Both the position numbers and the translations under genes were made by a program. From Domibacillus tundrae (GTDB taxonomy: Bacteria; Bacillota; Bacilli; Bacillales; Domibacillaceae), in assembly GCF_000970675.1 (NCBI RefSeq), contig NZ_LAJA01000007.1, positions 1 to 64,000 on the forward strand: a stretch of DNA of 64,000 bases, in the 5' to 3' direction. The first letter of the stretch is position 1. Each line of letters starts with the position of its first letter. Below are positions 21,632 through 31,571 of this stretch, one piece after another. Below the pieces are notes generated by a model. That model ran no database searches. It was not told the origin of the DNA and was given only the letters and a program-made list of their open reading frames with translations.

Positions 21632-21663
21632 CAAAAAAATCCCGCCACCTAAGTGACGGGATT
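21632..21663 (-). terminator. Terminator after ftsZ
   Basis: AATCCCGTCAC and GTGGCGGGATT form an 11-bp stem (with G-U) with a TTAG loop, followed by a T-run on the minus strand, a few bases after the ftsZ stop. Confidence 0.88.
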
Positions 21664-21669
21664 TGCTTT

Positions 21670-22836
21670 TTATCTTCTTCTGTTACGATTGCGTAAAAAT
21701 GTTGGAATATCGAGTGTATCATCAGCTGACGGCTGCTGCGGCTGGCGAATCGGTTGTTCAGGCGCCGGTGCATCTTCGCGTTTCATGTCACGCGGTTTCG
21801 ACTGCTGGTGCTGTGATGGCGATTGTGGCTTCACCTGCCCAAGCCCTGGACGAGCCTGCCCTGGCTGAGCTGGCTGAGATGCCACTTCTTTAAAGCCTGT
21901 TGCAATCACTGTCACAATGATCTCGTCTTTCAAGTTCTCATTAATAACAGAACCAAAGATCATATTCACTTCTTGGTCAGAAGCGGAAGAAACGATATCA
22001 GCTGCTTCTTGCACTTCATAAAGGCTTAAGTTGGTTCCACCGGTAATGTTCATTAAAACCCCTTGTGCACCGTCAATCGCCGTTTCAAGAAGCGGACTGG
22101 AAATGGCTTTTTTCGCTGCTTCAACAGCACGGTTCTCTCCTGATGCAACACCGATTCCCATAAGTGCTGATCCTTTATTCGACATGATTGTTTTCACGTC
22201 AGCAAAATCAAGATTGATCAACCCGGGAACGGCGATCAAGTCAGAGATGCCCTGCACACCTTGACGAAGGACATTATCCGCTTCACGGAACGCCTCAAGC
22301 ATCGGTGTGCTTTTATCGACGATTTCAAGTAAACGGTCATTTGGAATAACAATAAGTGTATCAACAGCAGCTTTCATCGCTTCAATTCCGCCGGCTGCCT
22401 GTGTGGCCCGTTTGCGCCCTTCAAAAGTAAATGGACGAGTCACAACGCCTACCGTTAATGCACCGAGGTCTTTCGCGATTTGTGCGATAACCGGAGCCGC
22501 ACCAGTTCCGGTGCCACCGCCCATACCCGCTGTAACAAAAACCATATCGGCGCCTTTAAGCGCTTCTTCAATTTGCTCTTTGCTTTCTTCAGCCGCTTTT
22601 TTTCCGACTTCCGGATTGGCACCTGCACCTAATCCGCGTGTTAACTTATTGCCAATTTGCATTTTCACTTCTGCTTTTGACAAATTAAGGGCTTGTGCGT
22701 CTGTATTTACCGCGATAAAGTCTACCCCTTGCACTCCATGTTCAATCATTCGGTTAACGGCGTTGTTTCCGCCGCCGCCAACGCCGATGACTTTAATCGT
22801 TGCCAATGAATCTACACTTGTATCAAACTCCAGCAT
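21670..22836 (-). CDS. ftsZ: Cell division protein FtsZ
   Basis: Tubulin-like GTPase that forms the Z ring. The 388-residue protein has the GTP-binding signature GGGTGTG at 106-112, the T7 loop region ([15 protein letters not shown]), a variable Gln/Pro-rich linker after about residue 320, and the conserved C-terminal peptide [13 protein letters not shown] that binds FtsA, SepF and EzrA. It is cotranscribed with ftsA (36-base gap) and followed by a strong terminator. Confidence 0.98.
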   Translation of the reverse strand: MLEFDTSVDSLATIKVIGVGGGGNNAVNRMIEHGVQGVDFIAVNTDAQALNLSKAEVKMQIGNKLTRGLGAGANPEVGKKAAEESKEQIEEALKGADMVFVTAGMGGGTGTGAAPVIAQIAKDLGALTVGVVTRPFTFEGRKRATQAAGGIEAMKAAVDTLIVIPNDRLLEIVDKSTPMLEAFREADNVLRQGVQGISDLIAVPGLINLDFADVKTIMSNKGSALMGIGVASGENRAVEAAKKAISSPLLETAIDGAQGVLMNITGGTNLSLYEVQEAADIVSSASDQEVNMIFGSVINENLKDEIIVTVIATGFKEVASQPAQPGQARPGLGQVKPQSPSQHQQSKPRDMKREDAPAPEQPIRQPQQPSADDTLDIPTFLRNRNRRR

Positions 22837-22872
22837 GGCAAATCCTCCTATTTCATGAGTCTTTTTTGTGTC

Positions 22873-24183
22873 TTATTCTTCAAAAAAGTACCCGAAAAGT
22901 TTTTTCATTTTTCCTTTAACGCCTTTTTCTTCTCCGTCATGCGGCTGCTCTTTTTTAACAGGCTTTGCTTCCTGCTTCACTTCCATCCGCTCTTTTCTTA
23001 CTTCTTTCCCTGGTAACGGTGCTTGATTCGATTCGCTTAATTTCCGGCCTGTTAACCGGGCATTTTTATAAGCGTACTTGATAAGGCCCACGGCTGTCGT
23101 ATATTGCGGCTCACGTACACCAATATAATCCGGAATCGCGACACGGACACGATTTTGAAATACATCCTGTGCCAAATCAAGAATACCGTTCATTGCGGAC
23201 GCTCCGCCGGTTAAAACAAAACCACCCGGAATATCATGAATACCCGACTGACGAAGATCTTCAACAACCATTATAAACAATTCTTCCAGCCGCGCTTCAA
23301 TAATTTCCGAAATTTCAAGCTGAGTAAATTGATCATGCTGGTCACTGCCAATGACAGGAACACTGAACACTTCTTCTTCCGAAGCTAAATCATAAAAAGC
23401 ATGTCCATGCTTTGTTTTAATTTGTTCTGCTTCTTCTGTTGAAGTGCGAAGACCGATCGATAAATCTTTTGTAATATGATCACCGCCGACAGGCAGTACA
23501 GACGTTCGTTGGATATATCCGTCTTTAAAATACGAAATCGTCGTTGAACCACCGCCAATATCAACGAGCACAGTTCCAAGATTTTTTTCATCCATCGACA
23601 AAGCAATTTCTCCGCTTGCAAGCGGCTGAAGCACAATTTCATTAATATCCAGGCCTGCACGTTCAACACAGCGCAGTGTGTTATGTAAAAACGTTCTAGA
23701 ACCGGTCACGATGATGCCTTCCATTTCAAGACGTACACCAAGCATGCCACGAGGATCATTAATTTCATCAAAACCGTCTACGATAAATTGTTTAGCAATA
23801 ACGTTTACAATTTCTCTATCCGGCGGGATAGATAGTACTTGTGCCGCATCTTTTACGCGGATGACGTCTTCACTCGTAATTTCACGATTTTCACTTGAAA
23901 CGGCCACAACACCATTACAAGGATGAAGAATGGCGTGATTGGCAGCAATGCCAACGATAACCGAACGAATGTCAAGACCAACCATGCGCTCTGCCTGTTC
24001 AATTGCTTTTTTGATCGAATGAACAGTATCATCGATATCGACGACTGCTCCTTTTCGAATACCTTTTGATTTTACACTACCGACACCAATTATATTTAAA
24101 GAATCATTAACCATTTCGCCAATAATTACTTTAATTGCGGATGTACCGATGTCGAGACTTACCAGAATTTCATTATTATTCAT
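22873..24183 (-). CDS. ftsA: Cell division protein FtsA
   Basis: Actin-like ATPase that tethers FtsZ to the membrane and recruits late division proteins. The 436-residue protein has the phosphate-1 motif SLDIGTSAIKVIIGE (about 9-23), the phosphate-2 motif LVDIGGGSTTISYF (about 205), the adenosine motif GGFVLTGGASAMNG, and the C-terminal amphipathic membrane helix KMKKLFGYFFEE. The start follows AAAGGAGGTG. A sigma-H promoter lies 84 to 113 bases upstream. Confidence 0.97.
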   Translation of the reverse strand: MNNNEILVSLDIGTSAIKVIIGEMVNDSLNIIGVGSVKSKGIRKGAVVDIDDTVHSIKKAIEQAERMVGLDIRSVIVGIAANHAILHPCNGVVAVSSENREITSEDVIRVKDAAQVLSIPPDREIVNVIAKQFIVDGFDEINDPRGMLGVRLEMEGIIVTGSRTFLHNTLRCVERAGLDINEIVLQPLASGEIALSMDEKNLGTVLVDIGGGSTTISYFKDGYIQRTSVLPVGGDHITKDLSIGLRTSTEEAEQIKTKHGHAFYDLASEEEVFSVPVIGSDQHDQFTQLEISEIIEARLEELFIMVVEDLRQSGIHDIPGGFVLTGGASAMNGILDLAQDVFQNRVRVAIPDYIGVREPQYTTAVGLIKYAYKNARLTGRKLSESNQAPLPGKEVRKERMEVKQEAKPVKKEQPHDGEEKGVKGKMKKLFGYFFEE

Positions 24184-24254
24184 GCTGCGGCACCTCCTTT
24201 ACCATAAAAGCGTGAATAACCGAACAACAGTTCGCACATTTACTCCTTGAATAT

Positions 24255-24283
24255 ATGTTAAGAACGTAATTCGTCATATTCAA
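24255..24283 (-). promoter_or_regulatory. Candidate sigma-A promoter of ftsA
   Basis: TTGAAT (24278-24283) and TAACAT (24255-24260) are 17 bases apart and overlap the sigma-H promoter. Both hexamers match only four of six positions, so this is a weak call, though B. subtilis ftsA also has several overlapping promoters. Confidence 0.35.
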
Positions 24284-24296
24284 CATAATTTCCTTT
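24267..24296 (-). promoter_or_regulatory. Sigma-H promoter of ftsAZ
   Basis: On the minus strand AAAGGAAAT (24288-24296), a 12-base spacer, and GACGAATTA (24267-24275) fit every position of the sigma-H consensus RnAGGAwWW - 11 to 12 - RnnGAATww. B. subtilis ftsAZ has a sigma-H promoter that raises FtsZ at the onset of sporulation, so the site is also expected by context. Confidence 0.8.
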
Positions 24297-24388
24297 TAAA
24301 GTTTTATATTTTTCTTAAACACTCTTATACAAGTCTACACTAAGATAAGAAGCTGGAAAAGGCTAAGTTATTCGGTTTCAAGAAAACT

Positions 24389-25186
24389 TTATGGCATCTC
24401 GGCTTCTTCTAAAGCTTCTTCTCCTGTTTCTTGCTGCTGCGCTGGATCATATGCTTTAAAATAAGAACCAACTTCGATGTCAATGACACCTTTCACATCA
24501 GGGTTAAGCTGCGTGGAAATGGAAGGATAGTAAACCATTTTCTCTGCAAAGGTTGAGAGGGTGGCAGATACTTCAAATCCATCTGTCATAAACGCTTTTA
24601 TATGGAGAGAGTCATTTTTTTTCGGATCGTAATACACTTCAGAAATCGTATTGAACACCTCATTGGGAAGTGTTTGGGCAGCTTCCGCAAACAAATCTAA
24701 TGCTTCCCCTTCTTTAAAATCATATAGAATGGGGAGCTGTAATGGCGCACCGCTGACAGGCTCGCTTAAGATTTTTCCGTTTTGAAGGACCGGATACAAT
24801 CCACCTTTACGAGCTGCATATGCAATTTCATTTTGTTCAACGACCGCAATCATTAGATCATTGGGAAATCCAGCTGTCACACTGGCTTCCTTGATTCGAT
24901 CATCCTTTAAAAGTGCTTCTTCCGCTCTGCCTTTGCCGGCTGTCCATATACTGGCACCTGTTTCAAGACCGCTTTGTTCAATAATTTCCTGTTTTGTCAT
25001 AAGGCTGCTTCCCTGTACATGAATCTCTGCTACTTTACTTAAAGGAGACTGCAAGTAAACGACAAGAAGGATGAGAGAGAAAAACACAGACAGCAAAAGC
25101 AGCAGCCGGCGATTTGCTTTCTTTTTTCTTATTTGTTTCAGCTTCGGAATGCGGTCTTCAATCGAAATCACTTTTTGTTTTGTCAT
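24389..25186 (-). CDS. divIB: Cell division protein DivIB (FtsQ family)
   Basis: Bitopic division protein that works with DivIC and FtsL to control septal wall synthesis. The 265-residue protein has a charged cytoplasmic N-terminus, one membrane segment (about 30-50), then the POTRA domain (VAEIHVQGSSLMTKQEIIE) and the beta domain, ending in an acidic Glu/Ala-rich tail. The start at MTKQKVISI follows AGAGGTG; ten extra codons upstream are unlikely. B. subtilis has murB before this gene and ylxW, ylxX and sbp after it; none is seen here. Confidence 0.92.
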   Translation of the reverse strand: MTKQKVISIEDRIPKLKQIRKKKANRRLLLLLSVFFSLILLVVYLQSPLSKVAEIHVQGSSLMTKQEIIEQSGLETGASIWTAGKGRAEEALLKDDRIKEASVTAGFPNDLMIAVVEQNEIAYAARKGGLYPVLQNGKILSEPVSGAPLQLPILYDFKEGEALDLFAEAAQTLPNEVFNTISEVYYDPKKNDSLHIKAFMTDGFEVSATLSTFAEKMVYYPSISTQLNPDVKGVIDIEVGSYFKAYDPAQQQETGEEALEEAEMP

Positions 25187-25258
25187 GTTCACACCTCTGC
25201 CCATGTTACAAACCATCCGCCCATTTTATTACCGTAGCAGCGGCTGATTGCCATGTTT

Positions 25259-26377
25259 TCAAGACGAACGGCCGCTTTTTTTTGTTAATTCGGTCATTAC
25301 AGTATATAAACGATCGGCAGCATCACGGATTCCAAGACGTTTTGATTCTTCTTTCATTTTCAGCAGCTGCAGCTCATTCATAAGGATAGCGTCTAGTTCC
25401 TTGACGAGCAGCTGGCTCGTTAAATCTTTCTCCAGAAGCAATACAGCAGCATCTCGATCCGTCAAAGACCGCGCATTTTTTTCTTGGTGATTGTTCGTTA
25501 CGTAAGGACTTGGAATTAAGATCGATGGAATGCCAAGCGCCGTTAATTCTGCAAGTGTTGTTGCGCCTGCTCTTGCAACGACCAAGTCACAAGCCGCCAG
25601 TACGTCCGGCATATTGTGAATAAACGGTTCAACCGCGACATTATTAGGCTTTCCTGCCGTTTTTAACATATTGGCTACATGCTCATAATGAACATCACCT
25701 GTTACATACAGCACCTGGTACTGACGGTTTGCTAAATCCTTCAGCGCACCCGTTACCGCATCATTAATTGGACGGGCACCGCGGCTCCCACCGAAAATTA
25801 ACACGGTTTTTCGATTGGATTGAAATCCATACTTCTCCAGTATTCCGGTTCCGTTCGCTTTCATCACTTCAGATGCACGTGGATTGCCGGTAAGTATGGT
25901 TTTTTCAGCAGGAAAATAAGCTTTTGCCTCCTCGAAACAAACTGCGATTTTGTCAACGTACCTGCTTAAAAATTTGTTTGTCAGCCCTGGTACACTATTT
26001 TGTTCGTGAACAATCGCCGGGATACCCATTTTTGCAGCGGCGTATACGACTGGTCCGCACACATAGCCTCCTGTTCCAATCACGACATCCGGCTGAAATT
26101 CTTTCAGCATTTTTTTGCATTCATTAACGCCTTTTAAAAAGCGCATGATCGTTTTCACATTTTCAAATGAAACCGCCCGTCGAAACCCAGTAATATCAAT
26201 TGACTTAAAAGGGATGCCTTCACGTACAACAAGCTTTGATTCAAGCCCCTTCTCTGTTCCGATATATAAGAAAGATGTGTCCGGATGTTTCATTTTAATC
26301 ATTCGAATAAGTGCGAGTGCCGGATAAATATGTCCGCCCGTTCCCCCGCCGCTGACCACTATTTTCAATTTTGTCAC
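25259..26377 (-). CDS. murG: UDP-GlcNAc:undecaprenyl-PP-MurNAc-pentapeptide GlcNAc transferase
   Basis: Makes lipid II from lipid I at the inner face of the membrane. The 372-residue GT-B enzyme has the N-terminal glycine-rich loop [16 protein letters not shown] (8-23), the second loop [12 protein letters not shown], and the UDP-GlcNAc site [11 protein letters not shown] near residue 265. Gene order spoVE-murG is conserved; the next gene downstream is divIB rather than murB. Confidence 0.97.
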   Translation of the reverse strand: MTKLKIVVSGGGTGGHIYPALALIRMIKMKHPDTSFLYIGTEKGLESKLVVREGIPFKSIDITGFRRAVSFENVKTIMRFLKGVNECKKMLKEFQPDVVIGTGGYVCGPVVYAAAKMGIPAIVHEQNSVPGLTNKFLSRYVDKIAVCFEEAKAYFPAEKTILTGNPRASEVMKANGTGILEKYGFQSNRKTVLIFGGSRGARPINDAVTGALKDLANRQYQVLYVTGDVHYEHVANMLKTAGKPNNVAVEPFIHNMPDVLAACDLVVARAGATTLAELTALGIPSILIPSPYVTNNHQEKNARSLTDRDAAVLLLEKDLTSQLLVKELDAILMNELQLLKMKEESKRLGIRDAADRLYTVMTELTKKSGRSS

Positions 26378-26499
26378 CTCAATACGTCTATTGGCAGCTT
26401 TATATTGCTTAAATCAGCAGTCCAATGCATTTTCATCTTAAATCAATGCGTCGCGAGAATCAAATATTATCTTGAAAAAGCAGCAAAATTCCTTCTAAA

Positions 26500-27597
26500 T
26501 TACCGCATATGCCGGCTTGCACTTAACACGATACCCGCAAGAGCAAGCGTCATCGTCAACGAAGATCCGCCATAGCTTAAAAATGGCAGTGTAACACCGG
26601 TTACCGGAAGAAGGCCTGTTACCACACCTAAATTAATGAAAGATTGTAAACAGATCATGCCTGTCAGGCCGAACACGAGCAGCATGCCAAACGGATCGTC
26701 CAGCCGCATGGCGATGTACACCCCCCGCCAAATAAGCAAAAAAAACAAAAGAATAATCCACACTGCACCGATAAAACCTGTTTCTTCTGACCAAATGGCG
26801 AAAATAAAATCCGTTTGCGGCTCTGGCAGATAATAATACTTTTGACGGCTTTCCCCGTACCCATGACCGAAAAGACCGCCGGGGCCGACTGCATAAAGGG
26901 ATTGAATAATTTGGAATCCGCTTCCGAGTGGATCTGACCAAGGATCCAAATAAGCGGTAATTCGTTTCATTCGATATGGAGCCGATAAAATCAGCAAAAC
27001 CAACCCGGTTATAGCCGAAGCACCGATTGTGACAAAAAAATGAATAGGTGCCCCTGCACTAAATAATAATATGAGCGCCGTTCCACCCATAACAGCTGCT
27101 GTACCAAGATCTGGCTGCAGCATGATCAATCCAAAAGCAGCGCCAATAACGACAATCGGAAGAAATAGTCCTTTCCAAAACAAATGAATCGTTTTTTTTC
27201 GTTCAGAAAGTGCAGCAGCTAAATAAAAAACGAGTGCCATTTTCATCCATTCAGATGGTTGAAACGATAAAGAACCGACACCAATCCAGCTCTGTGAACC
27301 ATTTCGAATCATTCCAACTCCTGGAATAAGTACGGCAATTAGCAAGACAAAAGCAAGAATGAGCGCCTGTCTTGAATACTGTTTCCATACCCTGTAATCA
27401 AAGCGCGAGCAGATGATCATCACCACCACCCCTGCTCCGGCGAATATGGCTTGTCTTTCTACAAAATAAAATGAATTCCCATAATTAAATTGGCCCCATA
27501 CTTCTCCGGCACTTGCGACCATAAAGAGACCGCTTCCCGTCAACAACAAGACAAGCAGCAAAAAGAGTTTGTCTGTCCCGTGAGTAATAACGGCAAT
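26500..27597 (-). CDS. spoVE: Stage V sporulation protein E, SEDS peptidoglycan glycosyltransferase
   Basis: Polytopic SEDS-family protein that polymerises glycan for the spore cortex; its partner transpeptidase SpoVD is encoded in the same cluster. About ten membrane segments are present, with the family motifs PGVGMIRNGSQSWIGVG, QPSEWMKMA, QPDLGTA, RMKRITAYLDPW and PFLSYGGSS. The only standard in-frame start, TTG at 27561, lacks a ribosome binding site and truncates the N-terminus. Counting from ATT at 27597, with AAAGGAG four bases upstream, gives 365 residues, close to the usual 366, and aligns the N-terminus with the family. I give the longer form as more likely. Confidence 0.85.
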   Translation of the reverse strand: MAVITHGTDKLFLLLVLLLTGSGLFMVASAGEVWGQFNYGNSFYFVERQAIFAGAGVVVMIICSRFDYRVWKQYSRQALILAFVLLIAVLIPGVGMIRNGSQSWIGVGSLSFQPSEWMKMALVFYLAAALSERKKTIHLFWKGLFLPIVVIGAAFGLIMLQPDLGTAAVMGGTALILLFSAGAPIHFFVTIGASAITGLVLLILSAPYRMKRITAYLDPWSDPLGSGFQIIQSLYAVGPGGLFGHGYGESRQKYYYLPEPQTDFIFAIWSEETGFIGAVWIILLFFLLIWRGVYIAMRLDDPFGMLLVFGLTGMICLQSFINLGVVTGLLPVTGVTLPFLSYGGSSLTMTLALAGIVLSASRHMR

Positions 27598-27619
27598 GCC
27601 ACTCCTTTCAAGCGCAATT

Positions 27620-27648
27620 AAAAAACCGGAGCCAAAATGGCCCCGGCT
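27620..27648 (-). terminator. Terminator between murD and spoVE
   Basis: CCGGGGCC and GGCTCCGG pair (one G-U) over a short loop and are followed by TTTTTT on the minus strand, directly after the murD stop. Expression of spoVE would need read-through or a local promoter. Confidence 0.85.
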
Positions 27649-27653
27649 CTTTC

Positions 27654-29003
27654 TTATAACGTATTCACGCAGTCAATAAATATGTCTCCACGCTCTTCAA
27701 ACGTTTTATATTGATCCCAGCTTGCACAAGCCGGCGATAAAAGAACGACGTCCCCTTGTTCAGACAGTGCCACTGCTTTTTTAACCGCATCGGTCATGTA
27801 ATCCGCTTTTTCAACCAATTGAATTCCGGCTTTTCCCGCGGTTTCTTTCCATTTTTCCGCCGTCTCACCAAAGGTGACGACCGCTTTTACTGCCTCTAAA
27901 TATGGAAGCAAATCATCAAAGCCATTGCCTCGGTCCAGTCCTCCCGCAAGTAAAATCACCGGAGAATCAAATGCCGTCAGCGCACTTTTTGTCGCGAGTG
28001 TGTTTGTCGCTTTTGAATCATTGTAAAATTTCCGGCCGTTCCATTCACGAACAAACTGCGTGCGATGTTTAACACCCGAAAACGTTTTAAGAACATGCAC
28101 AATCGCTTCATTGGAAATGCCGGATAATTTCACCGCTGCAATCGCCGCCAAAATATTTTCAAGGTTATGACTGCCCGGCAAAGCAATATCCGCTACAGGC
28201 AAAATGGCTTCTCCTTGGAAATAGGCCATTCCCTCTTCAACATAAGCACCATTTTCCACTTTTTGATGAACAGAAAAAGGAATGACATTTGCCTGGCTTG
28301 CACCAGCCATGGACAGCAAAGCCTCTTGATCGGCATTAATAATTAAAAAGTCTTCATCTGTCTGGTTTTTCGTAATGTTCATTTTTGCACCCGCATACTC
28401 TTCACGCGAGCCATGGTAGTCTAGATGCGCATCATAAATATTCGTAATGATGGCAATATGCGGACGAAATTCCTGAATGCCCATCAGTTGAAAAGAAGAA
28501 AGCTCAATGACAACATGATCTTTCGGCGTGGCATGTTGAACGACCTCAGAAGCTACTTCGCCGATGTTGCCAGCAAGCACGGTCCCTTTGCCGCCTTTTT
28601 TCATCATTTCATCAATTAATGTCGTCGTTGTCGTTTTGCCGTTTGTACCGGTAATACCGATAAATGGCGCTTCAGAAATAAGACCGGCCAATTCCACTTC
28701 TGTAATTACCGGCAGTCCATCTAACACCGCTTTTGATATAATCGGGTTTGAATAAGGAATGCCTGGGTTTTTCACCACAAGATCAAAGCCTTCATCAAGC
28801 AATGTCACTGGATGGCTTCCGCAGATGACTTTCATTCCTTCCGATAAAAGCAAACGAGCTGCTTTGTTTTCTTCAAGAGGCTTACCGTCATTGACGGTCA
28901 CATCCGCGCCAAGCTTTTTCAATAATAATGCTGCTGCCAAACCGCTTTTTGCAAGGCCTAGCACAAGCACTTTTTTTCCATTAAATTGATCAATCTGTTT
29001 CAT
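27654..29003 (-). CDS. murD: UDP-N-acetylmuramoyl-L-alanine--D-glutamate ligase
   Basis: Adds D-Glu to UDP-MurNAc-L-Ala. The protein of about 449 residues has the N-terminal Rossmann motif [12 protein letters not shown], the ATP P-loop [14 protein letters not shown] near residue 115, KHRTQFV and the NDSKATN site, all typical of Mur ligases. The start ATG overlaps the mraY stop as ATGA; a longer frame upstream encodes an unlikely cysteine-rich stretch and is rejected. Confidence 0.96.
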   Translation of the reverse strand: MKQIDQFNGKKVLVLGLAKSGLAAALLLKKLGADVTVNDGKPLEENKAARLLLSEGMKVICGSHPVTLLDEGFDLVVKNPGIPYSNPIISKAVLDGLPVITEVELAGLISEAPFIGITGTNGKTTTTTLIDEMMKKGGKGTVLAGNIGEVASEVVQHATPKDHVVIELSSFQLMGIQEFRPHIAIITNIYDAHLDYHGSREEYAGAKMNITKNQTDEDFLIINADQEALLSMAGASQANVIPFSVHQKVENGAYVEEGMAYFQGEAILPVADIALPGSHNLENILAAIAAVKLSGISNEAIVHVLKTFSGVKHRTQFVREWNGRKFYNDSKATNTLATKSALTAFDSPVILLAGGLDRGNGFDDLLPYLEAVKAVVTFGETAEKWKETAGKAGIQLVEKADYMTDAVKKAVALSEQGDVVLLSPACASWDQYKTFEERGDIFIDCVNTL

Positions 29004-29971
29004 GTATTCCATACTCCAATCCATACACCAATCGCTGCAGCAACAACACCGACTGACCAAAATGTCACAACGACGCGCCATTCAGACCAGCCGCCCAGTT
29101 CAAAATGGTGATGCAGCGGGCTCATTCTAAAAATTCGTTTTCCTCTCGTTTTAAACGACCAAACTTGTAAAATAACCGACATCGTTTCTGCCACAAACAC
29201 AATGCCGATCAGCAGCAGCAAAAATTCAAATTTCGTTAAAATGGATAAAACAGCAATTGCCCCTCCAAGCGCCAGCGAACCTGTATCTCCCATAAACACG
29301 TGGGCCGGATACGCGTTAAACACGAGGAAGCCAATAATCGCCCCAACAACAGAAAATGCGAAGATAGCTGTTTCATCGAGCCCCTGGCTCCAGGCAATCA
29401 CCGCGTAAGCACCAAACGCAACGGAGGCTGTCCCGGATACAAGTCCATCGAGACCGTCCGTTAAATTGACGGCATTAGAAAAGCCGACGAGCCAGAACAG
29501 GACAAATAAGGCATATAGGATGCCTAAATCAAGCGAAAAAAATCCGAATGACAGCTCTGTTGATAAGCCGTGCTGTGCATAAATAACATAAAAAATAATC
29601 GAAATAATAATTTGCCCAATTAATTTTTGCAAAGATGTCAGACCGAGGTTTCGTTTCATCACAACTTTAATAAAATCATCTAAAAAACCAAGGAGCCCAA
29701 ACCCGATCGTTACTAACAAAAGCAGTGTCGTTTCTGTACCAATCGAACCGAGTAACTGTACAAAAAACAGTGTTGTGACCACAATGGACAGCAAAAAGAC
29801 GAGCCCCCCCATCGTCGGCGTACCTGATTTTTGCTGATGGGACTGTGGACCTTCCTCTCGAATACTTTGCCCAAATTTCAACCGCCGTAAAAATGGAATA
29901 AATAACGGGGCGATGATGAGGGTGATGAAAAAAGAAACAGCAATAACTAATGCGATTTGCCATTCATTCAT
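29000..29971 (-). CDS. mraY: Phospho-N-acetylmuramoyl-pentapeptide transferase
   Basis: Transfers phospho-MurNAc-pentapeptide to undecaprenyl phosphate to make lipid I. The 323-residue membrane protein has about ten hydrophobic segments and the conserved catalytic sequences [31 protein letters not shown] and the histidine triad SPLHHHFE. It overlaps both murE and murD by 4 bases, so the three are tightly coupled. Confidence 0.97.
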   Translation of the reverse strand: MNEWQIALVIAVSFFITLIIAPLFIPFLRRLKFGQSIREEGPQSHQQKSGTPTMGGLVFLLSIVVTTLFFVQLLGSIGTETTLLLLVTIGFGLLGFLDDFIKVVMKRNLGLTSLQKLIGQIIISIIFYVIYAQHGLSTELSFGFFSLDLGILYALFVLFWLVGFSNAVNLTDGLDGLVSGTASVAFGAYAVIAWSQGLDETAIFAFSVVGAIIGFLVFNAYPAHVFMGDTGSLALGGAIAVLSILTKFEFLLLLIGIVFVAETMSVILQVWSFKTRGKRIFRMSPLHHHFELGGWSEWRVVVTFWSVGVVAAAIGVWIGVWNT

Positions 29972-31452
29972 ATCTGTCCACCTTCCTTTTGAAGAAGTGC
30001 TTCTTTTGCCGTTTCCCGGTCATCAAAATGAAAAACATCTTTACCAATGATTTGATATGTTTCGTGACCTTTTCCTGCAATAACCACAGCATCACCAGGT
30101 TCAGCAGCTTCAATCGCCTTAAAAATCGCCTCTTTCCGATCTTCAATCACCGTATACTGCTCGTCTGGCACTCCTGCTCCCATATCAGCTAAAATCACTT
30201 TTGGATCTTCGCTGCGCGGATTATCCGACGTGAAAATTGCTTCATCCGCATAACGACATGCAGCTTGCGCCATGAGCGGACGTTTCGTTTTATCCCGATC
30301 ACCGCCACAGCCGGCAATTGCAATGACACGTCCTTTCGTCAACGGACGAACTGTTTGGAGTACGTTTATGAGACTGTCAGGTGTGTGTGCATAGTCAACA
30401 ATAACAGAAATATCCTGGTTATTTGGAACAATCTCAAACCGGCCGGCGACGCCTGTCACGCTTTCAAGCGCTTTTTGAATTGTTTCCGGCCGGACCTTTG
30501 ATACAAACCCGGCCGCAAAAGCAGCCAGCATATTGTAAACATTAAAACGGCCTGCTAATTTTGATTGTACCTCAACTGTACCGCCTGGATAGTCAATTGT
30601 AAAAGCAGTCCCTTCAGATGTAAGTCGAATATTCTTCGCTTTAATATCCGCTTTATTATCAATACCGTACGTAACAATATGTGCCGCTGTCATCGACTTG
30701 TACACAGTCGATGCCCTATCGTCTGCATTTAAAACAGCAAACGCCGGGCTGTCGGAATGAACGACGTTGCCGAGACGCGCAAATAAAAGTCCTTTTGCTG
30801 TTCGATACTCTTCCATCGTTTTATGAAAATCAAGATGATCTTGTGTTAAATTGGTGAAAACCGCCACTTTAAAAGCTGTGCCGTTTGTTCTTCCCTCCTG
30901 CAATGCATGAGATGACACTTCCATTACCGCCGACGTGACATTGGCCCGCTTCATTTTTGAAAATGTTTTTTGAAGCGTTAAGCTTTCCGGTGTTGTATTT
31001 TTTGTCTCAATTGTTTCATCACCAATTTTCATGTACATCGTTCCGATCAAACCGGTGGTTTCCCCGTTAGCACGCAATATCTGTTCAATTAAGTGGCTCG
31101 TTGTTGTTTTTCCGTTCGTTCCTGTAATCCCGATCAAATGAAACGATTCGGTCGGGTAATCATAGAAATGCGCCGCCAAATGTGCCATTGCCCGCTTTGT
31201 CTCGGACACATAAATGACCGGCACAGACACGGTAATAGGGCGTTCCGCTACAATAGCAACGGCTCCTTTTCGAACAGCTTCTTCCGCCGCTTCATGACCA
31301 TCAAACGTAAAGCCTTTTATACAGATAAATATCGATCCCTCTTGAATAAGACGGTGATCGTTTTCAATCGAAGTAATCGCCGGGTTTCCAGCTTTATCTT
31401 GCTGATAAAATGGAAGCGCTGCGAGCACAGTTGATAAATCCACGTTTTTCAA
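29968..31452 (-). CDS. murE: UDP-N-acetylmuramoyl-tripeptide synthetase MurE
   Basis: Adds the third amino acid to UDP-MurNAc-L-Ala-D-Glu. The 494-residue Mur ligase has the P-loop [17 protein letters not shown] near residue 110, the carbamylated-lysine region, and the specificity motif [17 protein letters not shown] is the signature of enzymes that use meso-diaminopimelate, so the wall is predicted to be the DAP type, as expected for Bacillus. Confidence 0.97.
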   Translation of the reverse strand: MKNVDLSTVLAALPFYQQDKAGNPAITSIENDHRLIQEGSIFICIKGFTFDGHEAAEEAVRKGAVAIVAERPITVSVPVIYVSETKRAMAHLAAHFYDYPTESFHLIGITGTNGKTTTSHLIEQILRANGETTGLIGTMYMKIGDETIETKNTTPESLTLQKTFSKMKRANVTSAVMEVSSHALQEGRTNGTAFKVAVFTNLTQDHLDFHKTMEEYRTAKGLLFARLGNVVHSDSPAFAVLNADDRASTVYKSMTAAHIVTYGIDNKADIKAKNIRLTSEGTAFTIDYPGGTVEVQSKLAGRFNVYNMLAAFAAGFVSKVRPETIQKALESVTGVAGRFEIVPNNQDISVIVDYAHTPDSLINVLQTVRPLTKGRVIAIAGCGGDRDKTKRPLMAQAACRYADEAIFTSDNPRSEDPKVILADMGAGVPDEQYTVIEDRKEAIFKAIEAAEPGDAVVIAGKGHETYQIIGKDVFHFDDRETAKEALLQKEGGQI

Positions 31453-31504
31453 TCCTTTCTATTCTTAAAACACTATGTACAATTCCTGCGATTTCTATTG
31501 TAAC

Positions 31505-31560
31505 GAAAAAAAGCCGCCGATGCGAATGCTTTTCAGCCTGTTTCGACCATTTTTGGCGGC
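31505..31560 (-). terminator. Possible terminator between spoVD and murE
   Basis: GCCGCC and GGCGGC form a 6-bp GC stem around a long loop of about 36 bases, followed by seven T on the minus strand. The T-run and position fit an intrinsic terminator but the long loop makes it weaker. Confidence 0.5.
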
Positions 31561-31571
31561 ATTGAGTTATT

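Noticed and set aside
21332-21634. 100-codon open reading frame between ftsZ and spoIIGA
   Set aside because: It runs through the multi-hairpin element and the spoIIGA promoter region, has no ribosome binding site and no recognisable family, and its composition looks like translated structured DNA.
22307-22858. Plus-strand open frame of 183 codons opposite ftsZ
   Set aside because: Long antisense frames are common opposite codon-biased genes; it is Ala/Pro/Ser rich and lacks any domain.
29004-29081. Cysteine-rich N-terminal extension of MurD
   Set aside because: It overlaps the coding end of mraY in another frame and is not a MurD feature; the ATG overlapping the mraY stop is the natural start.
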